Assembly: GCF_022213955.1 (NCBI RefSeq)
Contig: NZ_JAKNTW010000033.1
Coordinates: 62,001-126,000, forward strand
Length of the DNA stretch: 64,000 nucleotides
Reading direction: 5' to 3'
Source: Dolomitihabitans soli
Lineage (GTDB): Bacteria; Actinomycetota; Actinomycetes; Streptosporangiales; Streptosporangiaceae
In this document: one piece after another, positions 7,792 through 16,984 of the stretch
Layout: each line of letters starts with the position of its first letter
Position numbering within the stretch: the first letter of the stretch is position 1
The notes under the pieces: model-generated
Told to the model about the DNA's origin: nothing
The model's database searches: none
Seen by the model: only the letters and a program-made list of their open reading frames with translations
Program-made: the position numbers and the translations under genes

Positions 7792-9968
7792 TCGAGCCCA
7801 TACTGCGGGTCACCGACCTGCACGTCTCCTTCGGCGCGGTGCCCGCCGTACGGGGGATGAGTTATGAGCTGGCGGCCGGCGAGGTGCTGGGCATCGTGGG
7901 GGAGTCGGGGTCGGGCAAATCGGTGGCGGCGCTCGCGGTGATGGGGTTGCTGCCGCGGGGCGCGCGGGCCTCCGGTTCGGTACGGCTGCGCGGGACCGAG
8001 ATCCTCGGCGCGACGGATAAGGGGCTCGCCGCCTACCGGGGCAAGACGATCTCCATGGTGTTCCAGGACCCGTTGTCCGCCCTCACCCCCGTCTACCGGG
8101 TCGGCGACCAGATCGCCGAGGCGGTGCGCGTCCACCAGCGGACCGGCAGGGGGCAGGCCGCCAGGCGCGCGGTCGAGTTGCTCGACCTGGTCGGCATCCC
8201 GGAGCCCGGACGGCGGGCGCTGGCCTTCCCGCACGAGTACTCCGGCGGCATGCGCCAGCGCGCGATGATCGCGATGGCGATCGCCAACGACCCCGACGTG
8301 ATCATCTGCGACGAGCCGACCACGGCGCTCGACGTGACGGTCCAGGCGCAGGTGCTGGAGGTGCTGAAGACGGCACGCGGGGAGACCGGCGCGGCGATCG
8401 TCATGATCACGCACGATCTCGGGGTGGTGGCCGGGTTCGCCGACCGCATGCTGGTGATGTACGCGGGCCGGCCGGTCGAGACCGGCTCCGTCGAAGACGT
8501 CTACTACCGCACGCGCATGCCGTACACCCTGGGGTTGCTCGGTTCGGTGCCGCGGCTCGACCGGGGCGGGAGGCTGGTCCCGATCGAGGGCCACCCGCCG
8601 TCGCCGGGGGCGTTGCCGCCGGGCTGCGCCTTCCAGCCGCGTTGCCCCATGGCGGTCGCCGCCTGCGGTACGGCGGAGCCCGTGCTCGAACCCGTGCTCG
8701 AACCCGTGCTCGAACCCGTGCCCGAATCTGTGGGCGGTCCCCGGCATCTGGCGGCGTGCTTCAGGGCGGCGGAGGTCCGTAGCCCGGTGCGGAGCGAGAA
8801 CGCGCCGGGGGAGGGGAGGGCGCGGCCGGAGCCGATCGTCCTGGGGGTTGACGGGTGTGGGGTGTCTCGGGCGGTCGATGCCGGTGGTGTCGGGGTGCGG
8901 CCGGAGTCGGTTGTGCTGGGGGTTGACGGGTGTGGGGTGTCTCGGGCGGTCGACGCCGACGGTGTCGGGGTGCGGCCGGTGCCGGTCGTCCTTGAGGTTG
9001 ACGGGCTGACCAGGCACTACCCGGTGACGAAGGGCACGTTGCTGCGGCGCAGGGTGGGCACGGTGCGCGCGGTCGACGGTGTGACCTTCGACCTGCGCGA
9101 GGGGGAGACGCTGGGACTCGTCGGCGAGTCGGGGTGCGGCAAGACCACCACGCTGATGGAGATCCTCCGGCTGGTGCGCCCGGCGGCCGGCCGGATCGCG
9201 GTGCTCGGCAGGGACACCGCGCGGGTGACCGCCGCCGACCGGATGGCGATCCGCCGCGACCTGCAGGTGGTGTTCCAGGATCCGATGGCCTCGCTCGACC
9301 CGAGGATGACCGTCCACGACATCGTCGCCGAGCCGTTGCGCGCGCATCGGATGGGCAGGCCGGGACCACGTGTGCGCGAGCTGCTCGAACTCGTCGGCCT
9401 CGATCCCGACCACGCGGCCCGCTACCCGAGGGAGCTGTCCGGCGGGCAGCGGCAGCGGGTCGGCATCGCCAGGGCCCTCGCGCTGGAGCCGCGGCTGGTC
9501 GTGCTCGACGAGCCGGTCTCGGCCCTGGACGTCTCGATACAGGCGGGAGTGATCAACCTGCTCGACGATCTGAGATCGAGGCTCGGCCTGTCCTACCTGA
9601 TCGTCGCGCACGACCTCGCGGTGGTCAGGCACATCGCGGACCGGGTCGCGGTGATGTACTCGGGACGGATCGCGGAGATCGGCCGGGCCGACCGGATCTA
9701 CGCCGCGCCCGCGCATCCCTACACCGAGGCGCTGTTGTCGGCGGTTCCGGTGCCCGACCCGGTGGTGGAACGTTCCAGAAGGCGGATCCTGCTCGACGGC
9801 GACCTGCCGGGGCCGATGGGCCGGCCGTCGGGCTGCCGGTTCCGGGGCCGGTGTCCCAGGTTCGCGGTGCTCGGAGCGGGCGAGCGGGATCGGTGTGTCG
9901 CGGAGGAGCCGGAGATCCGATGGTCCGGTGGGGATCAGGGCGCGGCCTGTCATTATGCGAGCTTTTAA
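7788..9968 (+). CDS. Fused peptide ABC transporter ATPase (DppD-DppF)
   Basis: A 726-residue protein carrying both nucleotide-binding domains of the importer. Domain one has Walker A GESGSGKS near residue 42, signature [10 protein letters not shown] and Walker [12 protein letters not shown]. Domain two has Walker A GESGCGKT near residue 448, signature [10 protein letters not shown] and Walker [12 protein letters not shown]. Each domain ends with the Cys-containing oligopeptide-transporter tail ([22 protein letters not shown]). The roughly 100-residue linker between them is expanded by two in-frame tandem repeats (12 bp and 75 bp units). Starts at ATG 7788, overlapping the permease stop. Confidence 0.92.
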   Translation: MIEPILRVTDLHVSFGAVPAVRGMSYELAAGEVLGIVGESGSGKSVAALAVMGLLPRGARASGSVRLRGTEILGATDKGLAAYRGKTISMVFQDPLSALTPVYRVGDQIAEAVRVHQRTGRGQAARRAVELLDLVGIPEPGRRALAFPHEYSGGMRQRAMIAMAIANDPDVIICDEPTTALDVTVQAQVLEVLKTARGETGAAIVMITHDLGVVAGFADRMLVMYAGRPVETGSVEDVYYRTRMPYTLGLLGSVPRLDRGGRLVPIEGHPPSPGALPPGCAFQPRCPMAVAACGTAEPVLEPVLEPVLEPVPESVGGPRHLAACFRAAEVRSPVRSENAPGEGRARPEPIVLGVDGCGVSRAVDAGGVGVRPESVVLGVDGCGVSRAVDADGVGVRPVPVVLEVDGLTRHYPVTKGTLLRRRVGTVRAVDGVTFDLREGETLGLVGESGCGKTTTLMEILRLVRPAAGRIAVLGRDTARVTAADRMAIRRDLQVVFQDPMASLDPRMTVHDIVAEPLRAHRMGRPGPRVRELLELVGLDPDHAARYPRELSGGQRQRVGIARALALEPRLVVLDEPVSALDVSIQAGVINLLDDLRSRLGLSYLIVAHDLAVVRHIADRVAVMYSGRIAEIGRADRIYAAPAHPYTEALLSAVPVPDPVVERSRRRILLDGDLPGPMGRPSGCRFRGRCPRFAVLGAGERDRCVAEEPEIRWSGGDQGAACHYASF
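8679..8726 (+). repeat. 12-bp in-frame tandem repeat, 4 units
   Basis: Units CCCGTGCTCGAA at 8679, 8691 and 8703 are identical, followed by CCCGTGCCCGAA at 8715. They code for repeated EPVL in the linker of the fused ATPase. Being identical at DNA level, they look recent. Confidence 0.9.
8838..9006 (+). repeat. 75-bp in-frame tandem repeat, 2 units plus a partial third
   Basis: Units start at 8838, 8913 and 8988, exactly 75 bp apart, and code for a 25-residue block beginning [15 protein letters not shown]. The third, partial copy (VLEVDG) is the natural first strand of the second ATPase domain. The repeat therefore looks like duplicated DNA from the domain boundary. Confidence 0.9.
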
Positions 9969-9977
9969 GGGGATATA

Positions 9978-11672
9978 GTGCGAATTTTCGGGGTGGTTGT
10001 GCTGTGCGGCACCCTCGTGGCGGCCGGCGCGCTGGCGGGCTGCGCCAGCCGGCCCAAGGTGGCGGGCTCCGACATGGGCTCGTCGGTCAAGGCCTTCGAC
10101 ATCAACCAGCTCTCCCGTGACCAGATCAAGGACGGCGGCACCCTGCGCTGGGGGATCAACGAGTATCCCGCCCAGTGGAACCTCAACCACGTCGACGGCA
10201 ACCTGATGCACGTCAGGTCGATCGTCTCGGCCCTGCTGCCCGCGCCGTTCCGCTCCGACGAGATGGCCACCATCTCGGTCGACCACGACTACCTGATCGA
10301 CGGCAAGATCACCGCGAGCCGGCCCAAACAGGTCGTGACCCTCACCCTGAACCCCCGGGCCAGATGGTCGGACGGCCGCCCGATCACCTGGCAGGACTAC
10401 GAGGCCCAGTGGAAGGCCATGCGAGGTGAGAACGCCGACTACCGCGTCACCAGCATGACCGGCTACCAGGACATCGAAAGCGTGGCCAGGGGCAAGGACG
10501 ACTACCAGGTGGTCATCACCTTCGAGCGCCCGTTCGGCGACTGGCAGTCGCTGTTCGGCCCGCTCTACCCCAAGACGGCCAACGCCACCCCGAACGCCTT
10601 CAACACCGCCTGGCTGAACAAGATCCCCGTCACCGCCGGCCCGTTCACCCTCCAGGGCTTCGACCCGACCGCCAAGACCATCACCCTCGCCCGCGACCCG
10701 AAATGGTGGGGCGCGAAGGCCAAGCTCGACCAGATCATCTTCCGTGCCCTGGAGAGCGACGCCCTGGTCGGCGCCTTCTCCAACGGAGAGCTCGACCTCT
10801 TCGACGTCGGCCCCTCCGCCCCCGACTACGCCCGCGCCAAGAACACCCGCGACGCCGTCGTACGGCAGGCCGCCGGCCCCGACTTCCGCCACCTCACGAT
10901 GAACGGCCAGAGCGAGATCCTCAAGGACCCCGCCGTCCGCCAGGCCATCGCGATGGGCGTCAACCGCCAGGCCATCGCCCAGTCAGACCTTCAGGGCCTC
11001 GGCTGGCCGATCACCCTGCTCGGCAACCACTTCTTCATGAACTCCCAGAAGGGCTACCACGACAACTCCGGCGAGATCGGCGTCTACGACCCGGCCAAGG
11101 CCAGACAGCGGCTCGACGCGGCGGGCTGGCGGCTCACCGGACGGGTCAGGGAGAAGGACGGCAGGCAACTCAGGCTGCGCTTCGTGATGCCCTCCGGGCT
11201 GCAACTCAGCAAGTCGGAGGGCGAAATGGTGCAGAGCATGCTGCAGCAAGTGGGCGTCAAGGTGGTCCTGCAGGCGGTGCCAGGTGACGATTTCTTCGGG
11301 AAGTACATCATCCCCGGCAACTACGACCTGACCGCCTTCTCCTACATCGGCACGCCGTACCCCGTCTCCAGTTCCTACGGGCAGTATGTCAACGCGATGA
11401 CCGACTCCACCGGCCAGCGGCAGTGGAACGCGAACCTGGGAAGGATCGGCGTCCCCGAGATCGACAAGGCTCTGCAGCGGGCCGCCGTCGAACTCGACCC
11501 GGCACGGGCCCGCGCCGCGACCAACGTCGCCGACGCACTCATCTGGCGGCAGGTCAATGTGCTGCCCCTCTACCAGCGCCCGCAGAACGTCGCCGTCAAG
11601 TCCACCCTCGCCAACGCCGGCGCCCGCGGCTTCTACGACCTCCGCTACGCCGACATCGGTTTCACCCGCTAG
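9978..11672 (+). CDS. Solute-binding lipoprotein, family 5 (DppA/OppA type)
   Basis: The extracellular binding protein of the importer, 564 residues. A signal peptide ends in a lipobox (GALAGC, Cys about residue 22), so it should be lipidated and tethered to the outer face of the membrane. Family-5 features follow: GGTLRWGINEYP near the start of the mature domain, ARWSDGRPITWQDYEAQWKA, and the C-terminal YQRPQNVAVKS. GTG start at 9978 follows AAGGGGAT, 9 bp after the ATPase stop. Last gene of the operon. Placing the binding protein after the transport subunits is less common than the reverse. Confidence 0.92.
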   Translation: MRIFGVVVLCGTLVAAGALAGCASRPKVAGSDMGSSVKAFDINQLSRDQIKDGGTLRWGINEYPAQWNLNHVDGNLMHVRSIVSALLPAPFRSDEMATISVDHDYLIDGKITASRPKQVVTLTLNPRARWSDGRPITWQDYEAQWKAMRGENADYRVTSMTGYQDIESVARGKDDYQVVITFERPFGDWQSLFGPLYPKTANATPNAFNTAWLNKIPVTAGPFTLQGFDPTAKTITLARDPKWWGAKAKLDQIIFRALESDALVGAFSNGELDLFDVGPSAPDYARAKNTRDAVVRQAAGPDFRHLTMNGQSEILKDPAVRQAIAMGVNRQAIAQSDLQGLGWPITLLGNHFFMNSQKGYHDNSGEIGVYDPAKARQRLDAAGWRLTGRVREKDGRQLRLRFVMPSGLQLSKSEGEMVQSMLQQVGVKVVLQAVPGDDFFGKYIIPGNYDLTAFSYIGTPYPVSSSYGQYVNAMTDSTGQRQWNANLGRIGVPEIDKALQRAAVELDPARARAATNVADALIWRQVNVLPLYQRPQNVAVKSTLANAGARGFYDLRYADIGFTR

Positions 11673-11858
11673 ACCCTCCACGTCGGGTGGTCACCGGGGG
11701 TGCTCGGGTCGCCGCCTTCGGTTCCGCGATGTCGTCGCTGCTCGGGTCATGTCTGTCCTGATCAGCCTTTGGCGGTGGCTCGCCGTACGCCGGAGGGCTC
11801 CTGCCTCGGGTCGCCACTCTCCGGAAGGAGAGGTCACGGTGCGGGCCTTTCGCATGTT

Positions 11859-11876
11859 CCGGCGTGAGAGCGCCGG
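11859..11876. terminator. Weak hairpin between convergent genes
   Basis: CCGGCG-6 nt-CGCCGG forms a 6-bp stem in the 248-bp gap between the convergent binding-protein and pxpC genes. There is no T run. It might end transcription from either side; otherwise the gap shows nothing recognisable. Confidence 0.25.
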
Positions 11877-11920
11877 CGCGACACACTGCGGCCGCGCCCT
11901 CTTCGCGGATGTGCCGGCGG

Positions 11921-12796
11921 TTACGGCTCGGTTGCCGTCTTGACCAGCCGGAAGGTGATGGCGGAGCCGGGGCGGAGCTGGGCGGCGAGTGAGAGGTCGC
12001 GGGTGGTGAGGACGCCGACGACGGGGTAGCCGCCGGTCGGCGGGTGGTCGGCGAGGAAGATGATCGGCTGCCCGTCCGGCGGCACCTGGACGGCCCCCGC
12101 GACCATGCCCTCGCTGGGGATCTCGCCGGCGCGGGCCCGTTCGAGCGCCGCGCCGGTCAGACGCACCCCCACCCGGTTGCTGTTCTGACTCACCTTGTAA
12201 GGCCCGCCGCAGAGGACGTCCAGGGTGCCCGGGGCGAACCAGTCGTCCCGGGGGCCGGGGACGACGCGCAGCACCGGCTCGCCGGGGAGCGTGAGCGGGG
12301 GAGCGGCGTCCGTCGTGATCGGGCCGAGGCCGGCGACCGGTCCCGCCGCGAGGTGGTCGCCCCGGCGCAACGGCGCGGGACCGAGGCCGGACAACGAGTC
12401 GGTCGACCTGCTGCCGAGCACCGGCGGAGCGTCGACCCCGCCCCGGACGGCCAGATAGGTGCGCAGCCCGAAGCCGGGGGTCCCGACCGCCAACTCGGTC
12501 CCCGGCGGAACCCAGATCGGCGCGAACATCCCCGCCGGCCGGCCGGCGGGCGTCAGGCGCAACGGGCAGGGCGCTCCGGTGAGCGCGATCCAGCGCCCTC
12601 CGGCGAACCGCAGCCGCGCTCCGCCGTAGGTCAGTTCGATCGCCGCGTGGCCCTCCGGGTTGCCGACGAGCCGGTTGGCCAGCTTGAGGCTGCGCGTGTC
12701 CGCCGCCCCCGAACGGGGGACCCCGAGGTGCGCGTACCCCGGCCGCCCGAGATCCTGCACGGTTGCGTACGGCCCCGGCCGAAGGACCTCGATCAC
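11921..12796 (-). CDS. pxpC: 5-oxoprolinase subunit C (biotin-dependent carboxyltransferase domain family)
   Basis: Subunit C of the ATP-dependent 5-oxoprolinase PxpABC, which opens 5-oxoproline to glutamate; 291 residues. Family pattern: N-terminal IEVLRPGPYATVQDLGRPGYAHLGVPRSGA, then the AHS2/KipA fold with ELTYGGARLRF and the C-terminal HPPTGGYPVVGVL. The open frame runs further upstream, but GTG at 12796 overlaps the pxpB stop (GTGA) and matches the family N-terminus. Last gene of pxpA-pxpB-pxpC. Confidence 0.9.
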   Translation of the reverse strand: MIEVLRPGPYATVQDLGRPGYAHLGVPRSGAADTRSLKLANRLVGNPEGHAAIELTYGGARLRFAGGRWIALTGAPCPLRLTPAGRPAGMFAPIWVPPGTELAVGTPGFGLRTYLAVRGGVDAPPVLGSRSTDSLSGLGPAPLRRGDHLAAGPVAGLGPITTDAAPPLTLPGEPVLRVVPGPRDDWFAPGTLDVLCGGPYKVSQNSNRVGVRLTGAALERARAGEIPSEGMVAGAVQVPPDGQPIIFLADHPPTGGYPVVGVLTTRDLSLAAQLRPGSAITFRLVKTATEP

Positions 12797-13632
12797 GTGC
12801 CGGCCACCTCGAAACGGACCCGCATGCCCGGCCGGAGGACCGACGGCGGGTCGGCGCGCACGTCCCACACGGGAGTCGTGGTGTGGCCGAGCAGCCGCCA
12901 GCCGCCGGGCGAGGCCGAGGGATACACCGCGGCGTACGGCCCCGCCACGGCGACCGCGCCGGCCGGTACCGAGGTGCGCGGGGTCGCCAGGCGTGGCACG
13001 TGCAGCTTGGGGTCGAGGCCGCTCAGGTAGGCGAAGCCGGGCGCGAAGCCGAGCCAGCCGACCACCAGCTCCCTGCGGCTGTGCCGGGCGACGACCTCCT
13101 CCGTGGACAGCCCGGTGATCTCCGCGACGTCGGCCAGGTCGTCACCGTCGTAGATCACCGGAATGGTGACGACCTCCTGGCGGATCTCCCGTGCCGAGGG
13201 CCCGGCGGCGCTCGCCGTACGGACCAGGGCGGACAGGTGCCCGCGCAGGCGTGACAGGTCGGCGCCGGGCGCGACGACGAGAACCGTGGCGGGACCGGGA
13301 ACGATCTCCACGACGCCGCCCGGCCGGTCCGCGCGGAGCAGCGCGTCGAGCCGGTGCGACACCGTCAAGGTGCCGGTCTCCACGAGCAACGCGTCCTCAC
13401 CGGCCCGCCGGATCACAACCTCGTTCCCCGACCCGCCTCCCGCGCCGTTCCCCGACCCGCCTTTCGCGTCGTTCCCCGGTCGGCCTTTCGCGTTGTTCCC
13501 CAGCCCGCCATCTTCCGCGTCGTTTCCCGGTCGGCTCCCCGCGTCGTTGCCAGGCACGCCCGGCGCGTCCCCCTCCGGGGCCGGCGCGTGTGCTTCGGCC
13601 GGGCGGTTCGCGGGGTGTCCGCCGGAGGTCAC
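12793..13632 (-). CDS. pxpB: 5-oxoprolinase subunit B with repeat-expanded N-terminus
   Basis: Subunit B (KipI-like, AHS1 domain) of 5-oxoprolinase, 279 residues. The conserved domain begins near residue 73 (VIRRAGEDALLVETG) and includes EVVARHSRRELVVGWLGFAPGFAYLSGL and RTSVPAGAVAVAG. Ahead of it lie ~70 extra residues: a polar stretch and five copies of an eight-residue Gly-Asn-Asp/Asn-Ala unit. GTG 13632 overlaps the pxpA stop as GTGA, which argues the extension is translated. An internal GTG at 13416 would give a family-length protein and is the alternative start. Confidence 0.88.
   Translation of the reverse strand: MTSGGHPANRPAEAHAPAPEGDAPGVPGNDAGSRPGNDAEDGGLGNNAKGRPGNDAKGGSGNGAGGGSGNEVVIRRAGEDALLVETGTLTVSHRLDALLRADRPGGVVEIVPGPATVLVVAPGADLSRLRGHLSALVRTASAAGPSAREIRQEVVTIPVIYDGDDLADVAEITGLSTEEVVARHSRRELVVGWLGFAPGFAYLSGLDPKLHVPRLATPRTSVPAGAVAVAGPYAAVYPSASPGGWRLLGHTTTPVWDVRADPPSVLRPGMRVRFEVAGT
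13424..13546 (-). repeat. 24-bp in-frame tandem repeat, ~5 units, in pxpB
   Basis: Units start near 13424, 13448, 13472, 13496 (27 bp long) and 13523. On the minus strand they code for GNDAKGGS-like octapeptides at the N-terminus of subunit B. Units differ by a few bases. Confidence 0.8.
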
Positions 13633-14387
13633 GAGAAGGGCCGGAGGGTGACGCCGGCGGCGATGAGCGACTCGCGGACGGCACGGGCCAGGCCGACGGC
13701 ACCCGGGGTGTCGCCGTGCACGCAGATCGAGCGGGCGTCGACCGCCACCTCCGAAGAGTCGGAGGCGGTCACGGTGCCCTCGACGGCCATCCGCACGGCC
13801 CGCGCCGCGACCACGCCGGGATCGTGCAGCACCGCCCCCGGCTCGCGTCGCGAGACCAGTGTGCCCGCCGGCGTGTAGGCCCGGTCGGCGAAGGCCTCGG
13901 TGATTGTCGCGACGCCCTGCGCGGCCGCCACCGCGTGTACGGCGGAGCCCGGCAGGGTCAGCACCGGCATGCCGGGAGAGTAGTCGGCGACGGCGGTGAC
14001 CAGGGCCTCGGCCTGCTCGGCGTCGCGGCAGATCCGGTTGTAGAGGGCGCCGTGCGGTTTGACGTAGGAGACGCGGCCGCCCATCGCCCGGGCGATTCCG
14101 TCGACGGCGGCGAGCTGGTAGAGAATCTCGGCGCAGAGTTCCTCGGGGTCGACGTCCATCTCCCGCCGCCCGAACCCGGCCAGATCGCGGTAGGACACCT
14201 GGGCGCCGATCGTCACCCCTCGGTCGACGGCCGCCGCGCAGGTGCGGCGGATCGTGACCGGATCACCCGCGTGGAACCCGCAGGCGAGGTTGGCGCTGGT
14301 CACGATGTCGAGCAGGGCGTCGTCGTCACCGAGCCGCCAGATGCCGAATCCCTCACCGAGATCGGCATTGAGATCGATCACCTTCAC
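13629..14387 (-). CDS. pxpA: 5-oxoprolinase subunit A (LamB/YcsF family)
   Basis: Subunit A of 5-oxoprolinase, 252 residues, the normal length. Diagnostic blocks: IDLNADLGEGFG at the N-terminus, SANLACGFHAGDP, GAQVSYRDLAGFGRREMD, YVKPHGALYN and EAFADRAYTPAGTLVSR. GTG 14387 fits the family N-terminus and has GAGAGG just upstream; a TAGGGT box 7 bp before it could also permit a leaderless transcript. The frame stays open upstream through the 145-bp repeats, but that part has no family similarity. First gene of pxpA-pxpB-pxpC. Confidence 0.9.
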   Translation of the reverse strand: MKVIDLNADLGEGFGIWRLGDDDALLDIVTSANLACGFHAGDPVTIRRTCAAAVDRGVTIGAQVSYRDLAGFGRREMDVDPEELCAEILYQLAAVDGIARAMGGRVSYVKPHGALYNRICRDAEQAEALVTAVADYSPGMPVLTLPGSAVHAVAAAQGVATITEAFADRAYTPAGTLVSRREPGAVLHDPGVVAARAVRMAVEGTVTASDSSEVAVDARSICVHGDTPGAVGLARAVRESLIAAGVTLRPFS

Positions 14388-14475
14388 ACCTCTCACCCTA
14401 GCGGGCCGCCCGCCTCCCGGACCGAGACGAGGACACGCGGGACCGCACCGCCCGAGCCCTGCCGTCGCGGCAACG

Positions 14476-14870
14476 GTCCGGCGCCGGAGGAGATGGCCGG
14501 GGAGCCGGCCGAAACGGTGACCGGCCACGCGCGCCTGAGAAGCGTTGACCCCGCGGACGTTCGCCACTTACGGCGAGTGGGGGTGGAACGTGGCGTGCCG
14601 TACGAAAGAGCCCTAGATGGGTCCGGCGCCGGAGGAGATGGCCGGGGAGCCGGTCGAAACGGTGACCGGCCACGCGCGCCTGAGAAGCGTTGACCCCGCG
14701 GACGTTCGCCACTTACGGCGAGTGGGGGTGGAACGTGGCGTGCCGTACGAAAGAGCCCTAGATGGGTCCGGCGCCGGAGGAGATGGCCGGCGGGCCGGCC
14801 GAAACGGTGACCGGCCACGCGCGCCTGAGAAGCGTTGACCCCGCGGACGTTCGCCACTTACGGCGAGTGG
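14476..14870. repeat. 145-bp direct tandem repeat, 2.7 copies
   Basis: Copies begin at 14476, 14621 and 14766, exactly 145 bp apart, with only a few differences; the third loses similarity near 14870. The array fills the gap between pxpA and the DUF1841-like gene, so it lies upstream of pxpA and just after the stop of the other gene. Each unit contains TGGCCGG-20 nt-CCGGCCA and CGCCACTTACGGCG partial inverted repeats. Several frames read through without stops, but no protein family is recognisable. The rest of 14388-14898 shows nothing else. Confidence 0.92.
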
Positions 14871-14898
14871 CAGAGGTGGCACGCCGTACGATGAGAAC

Positions 14899-16482
14899 TC
14901 AGAGTGGTGGTGAGTCTGGGATATCCGCGATGTCGTCGAACGCGTCCGCGAGTTCGTCGGGGTGGTCGCCGATGCGTTCGGCGATCTCGATGAGCACGTG
15001 CAGCACGTCGTGGCGGTCGTGGCCGAGGTCGAGGAGGCGCTGCGCGGCCTCCCAGAGCTGCGGCGGGTCGCCCTCCCACAGCCGGGTGGCGATCTCCTCG
15101 TGCCAGGCCAGGTGCTCGTCGTAGTCGGGACGGTTGCGCTCGGCGACGTGGTCGACCTGGAGCAGCACCCTGCGGTCGCCCTCGTCGGCCGGGTTGAGCG
15201 CGTCGAGCAGGATGTCGCCGTGCGCGCCCTGCAGATAGGGGAAGGCGAACGCGCGGCGGGCCAGCGCCGACAGGTCGCCGTCCGGCAGCAGCCGCTCCAC
15301 CAGTTCGCGGTCGAGCCCGAAGCTGGTCGGGTCGCGGTAGGCGTCGGGAAAGCGGGCGGTGGCCTCCCAGATCGCGTCGAGCGTCGCGCGCAGTCCCTCC
15401 TCGGGCAGGGCGGTGCGCTGCCCCGCGAACCGCGCCCAGGCCGACAGGACGTACGGCACGGCCTCCTGCTCGGCGAGGCTCAGCATCACCTTGTTCGGCA
15501 GCCACTCCAGCAGGAACGTCTCGCACTTGGTCGGGCTGACCCGGAGCGGTCGCCCGAAGTCCTGCTCGCAGCCGTAGTCGATGATGTGGTCGGCGCAGCG
15601 CGAGGCGGCCGAGGGGTCGGACAGGTGCTCGGCCGCGTCGGAGGCGAGGAACTCGGCGGCGAGCATCGCCCGGCGCTCCCGGCTGTAGGGGGCCTCGGTG
15701 TGCAGCGGCGCGGGACGCTTGCGGCCGGGAGGCAGCGCCTTGATCCGGGACCGCGCGAAGGCGTGGTAGGTGCCGTAGCTCTGGCTGACCGGGGGCGGTC
15801 CGGTGCGGTTGAAGGCGTTTCTGGTGGCCTTCATCGCCGACTCCAGCATCGCCCTGGCCTGCTGCGGTTCGAGCTCCTCGAAGCGCAGCATCGGGTTGGC
15901 CCCGGCCTCCGCGCCCGCCTGTTCGAGCAGCTTCTCCACCTGGGAGGACACCCAGACGTCACGGGCCATGCCGCGCATGTTGTAGTCGACGACGACGACC
16001 AGCGCGTGCCGGTCCTCGCCCGGGGCGCCGCCGTCGGGCCCGCGGTAGGCGAAGGTGCACACGACGGTGTCCTGATCGCCGTAGGCGTCTCTGGAGACGA
16101 AGCAACCGGCGGGCTTGACCGCGCCCACCCGGTCGGCCCAGCGCGGCCTGGCCACGCCGGACTCCATCAGCGCGAGTGCCGCGCCCTCGGCCTTGGCCGC
16201 CTGCCGCGCGGTGCCCAGATAGGCCATCGCGACCAGCAGGGTCAGCCCCGCGGGCGTGCCGGCCTTCGCCGCGTAGTCGACCAGCCCCTCACCCAGCACC
16301 TGCTCCACATCGCCACCGCGCAGGCGCTTGCCCCACCAGGCGCCGATCATGTCCGACACCATCAACTCGGCGTCGAGAGGACTGCGCACGGCGAGGAGCT
16401 CCCGGGCGGCCAGCAACATCTCCGCGAAGACGTCGTCCGGCGGCGGGCTCTCCTGTGGTGCTCTGCGGTGCTTTCGGATCAC
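14899..16482 (-). CDS. Conserved protein with DUF1841-like C-terminus
   Basis: A 527-residue soluble protein of unknown function. The last ~60 residues (EGDPPQLWEAAQRLLDLGHDRHDVLHVLIE in part) resemble the DUF1841 pattern, seen in other actinobacteria at the end of large SEC-C-like proteins. The middle has a charged linker with KALPPGRKRP, and there are few hydrophobic stretches, so it is cytoplasmic. GTG 16482 has AGGAGG four bases upstream and is preferred over the longer open frame to 16533. Stands alone on the minus strand; the repeat array begins just after its stop. Confidence 0.65.
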   Translation of the reverse strand: MIRKHRRAPQESPPPDDVFAEMLLAARELLAVRSPLDAELMVSDMIGAWWGKRLRGGDVEQVLGEGLVDYAAKAGTPAGLTLLVAMAYLGTARQAAKAEGAALALMESGVARPRWADRVGAVKPAGCFVSRDAYGDQDTVVCTFAYRGPDGGAPGEDRHALVVVVDYNMRGMARDVWVSSQVEKLLEQAGAEAGANPMLRFEELEPQQARAMLESAMKATRNAFNRTGPPPVSQSYGTYHAFARSRIKALPPGRKRPAPLHTEAPYSRERRAMLAAEFLASDAAEHLSDPSAASRCADHIIDYGCEQDFGRPLRVSPTKCETFLLEWLPNKVMLSLAEQEAVPYVLSAWARFAGQRTALPEEGLRATLDAIWEATARFPDAYRDPTSFGLDRELVERLLPDGDLSALARRAFAFPYLQGAHGDILLDALNPADEGDRRVLLQVDHVAERNRPDYDEHLAWHEEIATRLWEGDPPQLWEAAQRLLDLGHDRHDVLHVLIEIAERIGDHPDELADAFDDIADIPDSPPL

Positions 16483-16642
16483 GCAACCTCCTGGGCAGGC
16501 GGCGCGTGCAGGGCGGATCGCTCGCTCACGCACCCCTCCCGTTTCGGCTGCGTGGGCAGAAGGCGACCGTGTGCTTCACGCCTCAACCTTCTCGCATTCC
16601 GGGGCCGAACGGTGCGTAGAACGCGGCCCGGTGACCCCTATG

Positions 16643-16885
16643 TTACCGAGCAGATCGGGGCGGCGGCGCGGAGTTGACGATCGCGAGCAGGTGTTCTCTC
16701 GCGACCCGTTCCACGACGTCCGGGGTGGGAGGGATGCCGAGATGGTCGGCGCAGGCCCAGACATCGGTGACGCACCGGCCCACGGTATCGGCGGGGACCT
16801 TGCGGAACTCGGCGGCCAGACGGGCGCTCACCCGGTCACAGAGTGCGGTGTCACCGACGCTGACACGTGTGGCGAGAGCGGGCAT
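16643..16885 (-). CDS. Small conserved hypothetical protein, three-helix type
   Basis: An 80-residue protein, mostly helical by pattern (VSARLAAEFRKVPADTVGRCV, VVERVAREHLLAIVNSAPP). This resembles small helical proteins common in actinobacteria, but I cannot name the family with certainty. ATG start at 16885. It lies 160 bp upstream of the DUF1841-like gene, same strand, probably separate. Confidence 0.5.
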   Translation of the reverse strand: MPALATRVSVGDTALCDRVSARLAAEFRKVPADTVGRCVTDVWACADHLGIPPTPDVVERVAREHLLAIVNSAPPPRSAR

Positions 16886-16984
16886 AGAAGTCGCATTTCC
16901 TCGCTTTAAAGGGCTGGCGATCCCATTTCATCTCTTCTCGCGCGAGTGTCAAGCCCCTCATCGGTGACATGCGAAGCTGGTCCC

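Noticed and set aside
7677-10892. 1071-codon open frame on the minus strand
   Set aside because: It lies antisense to three strongly supported transporter genes, has no family match and is rich in Arg/Gly/His as expected of a high-GC shadow frame.
14476-14870. Possible CRISPR array
   Set aside because: The 145-bp units abut without unique spacers, there is no short conserved repeat alternating with variable sequence, and no cas gene is present.
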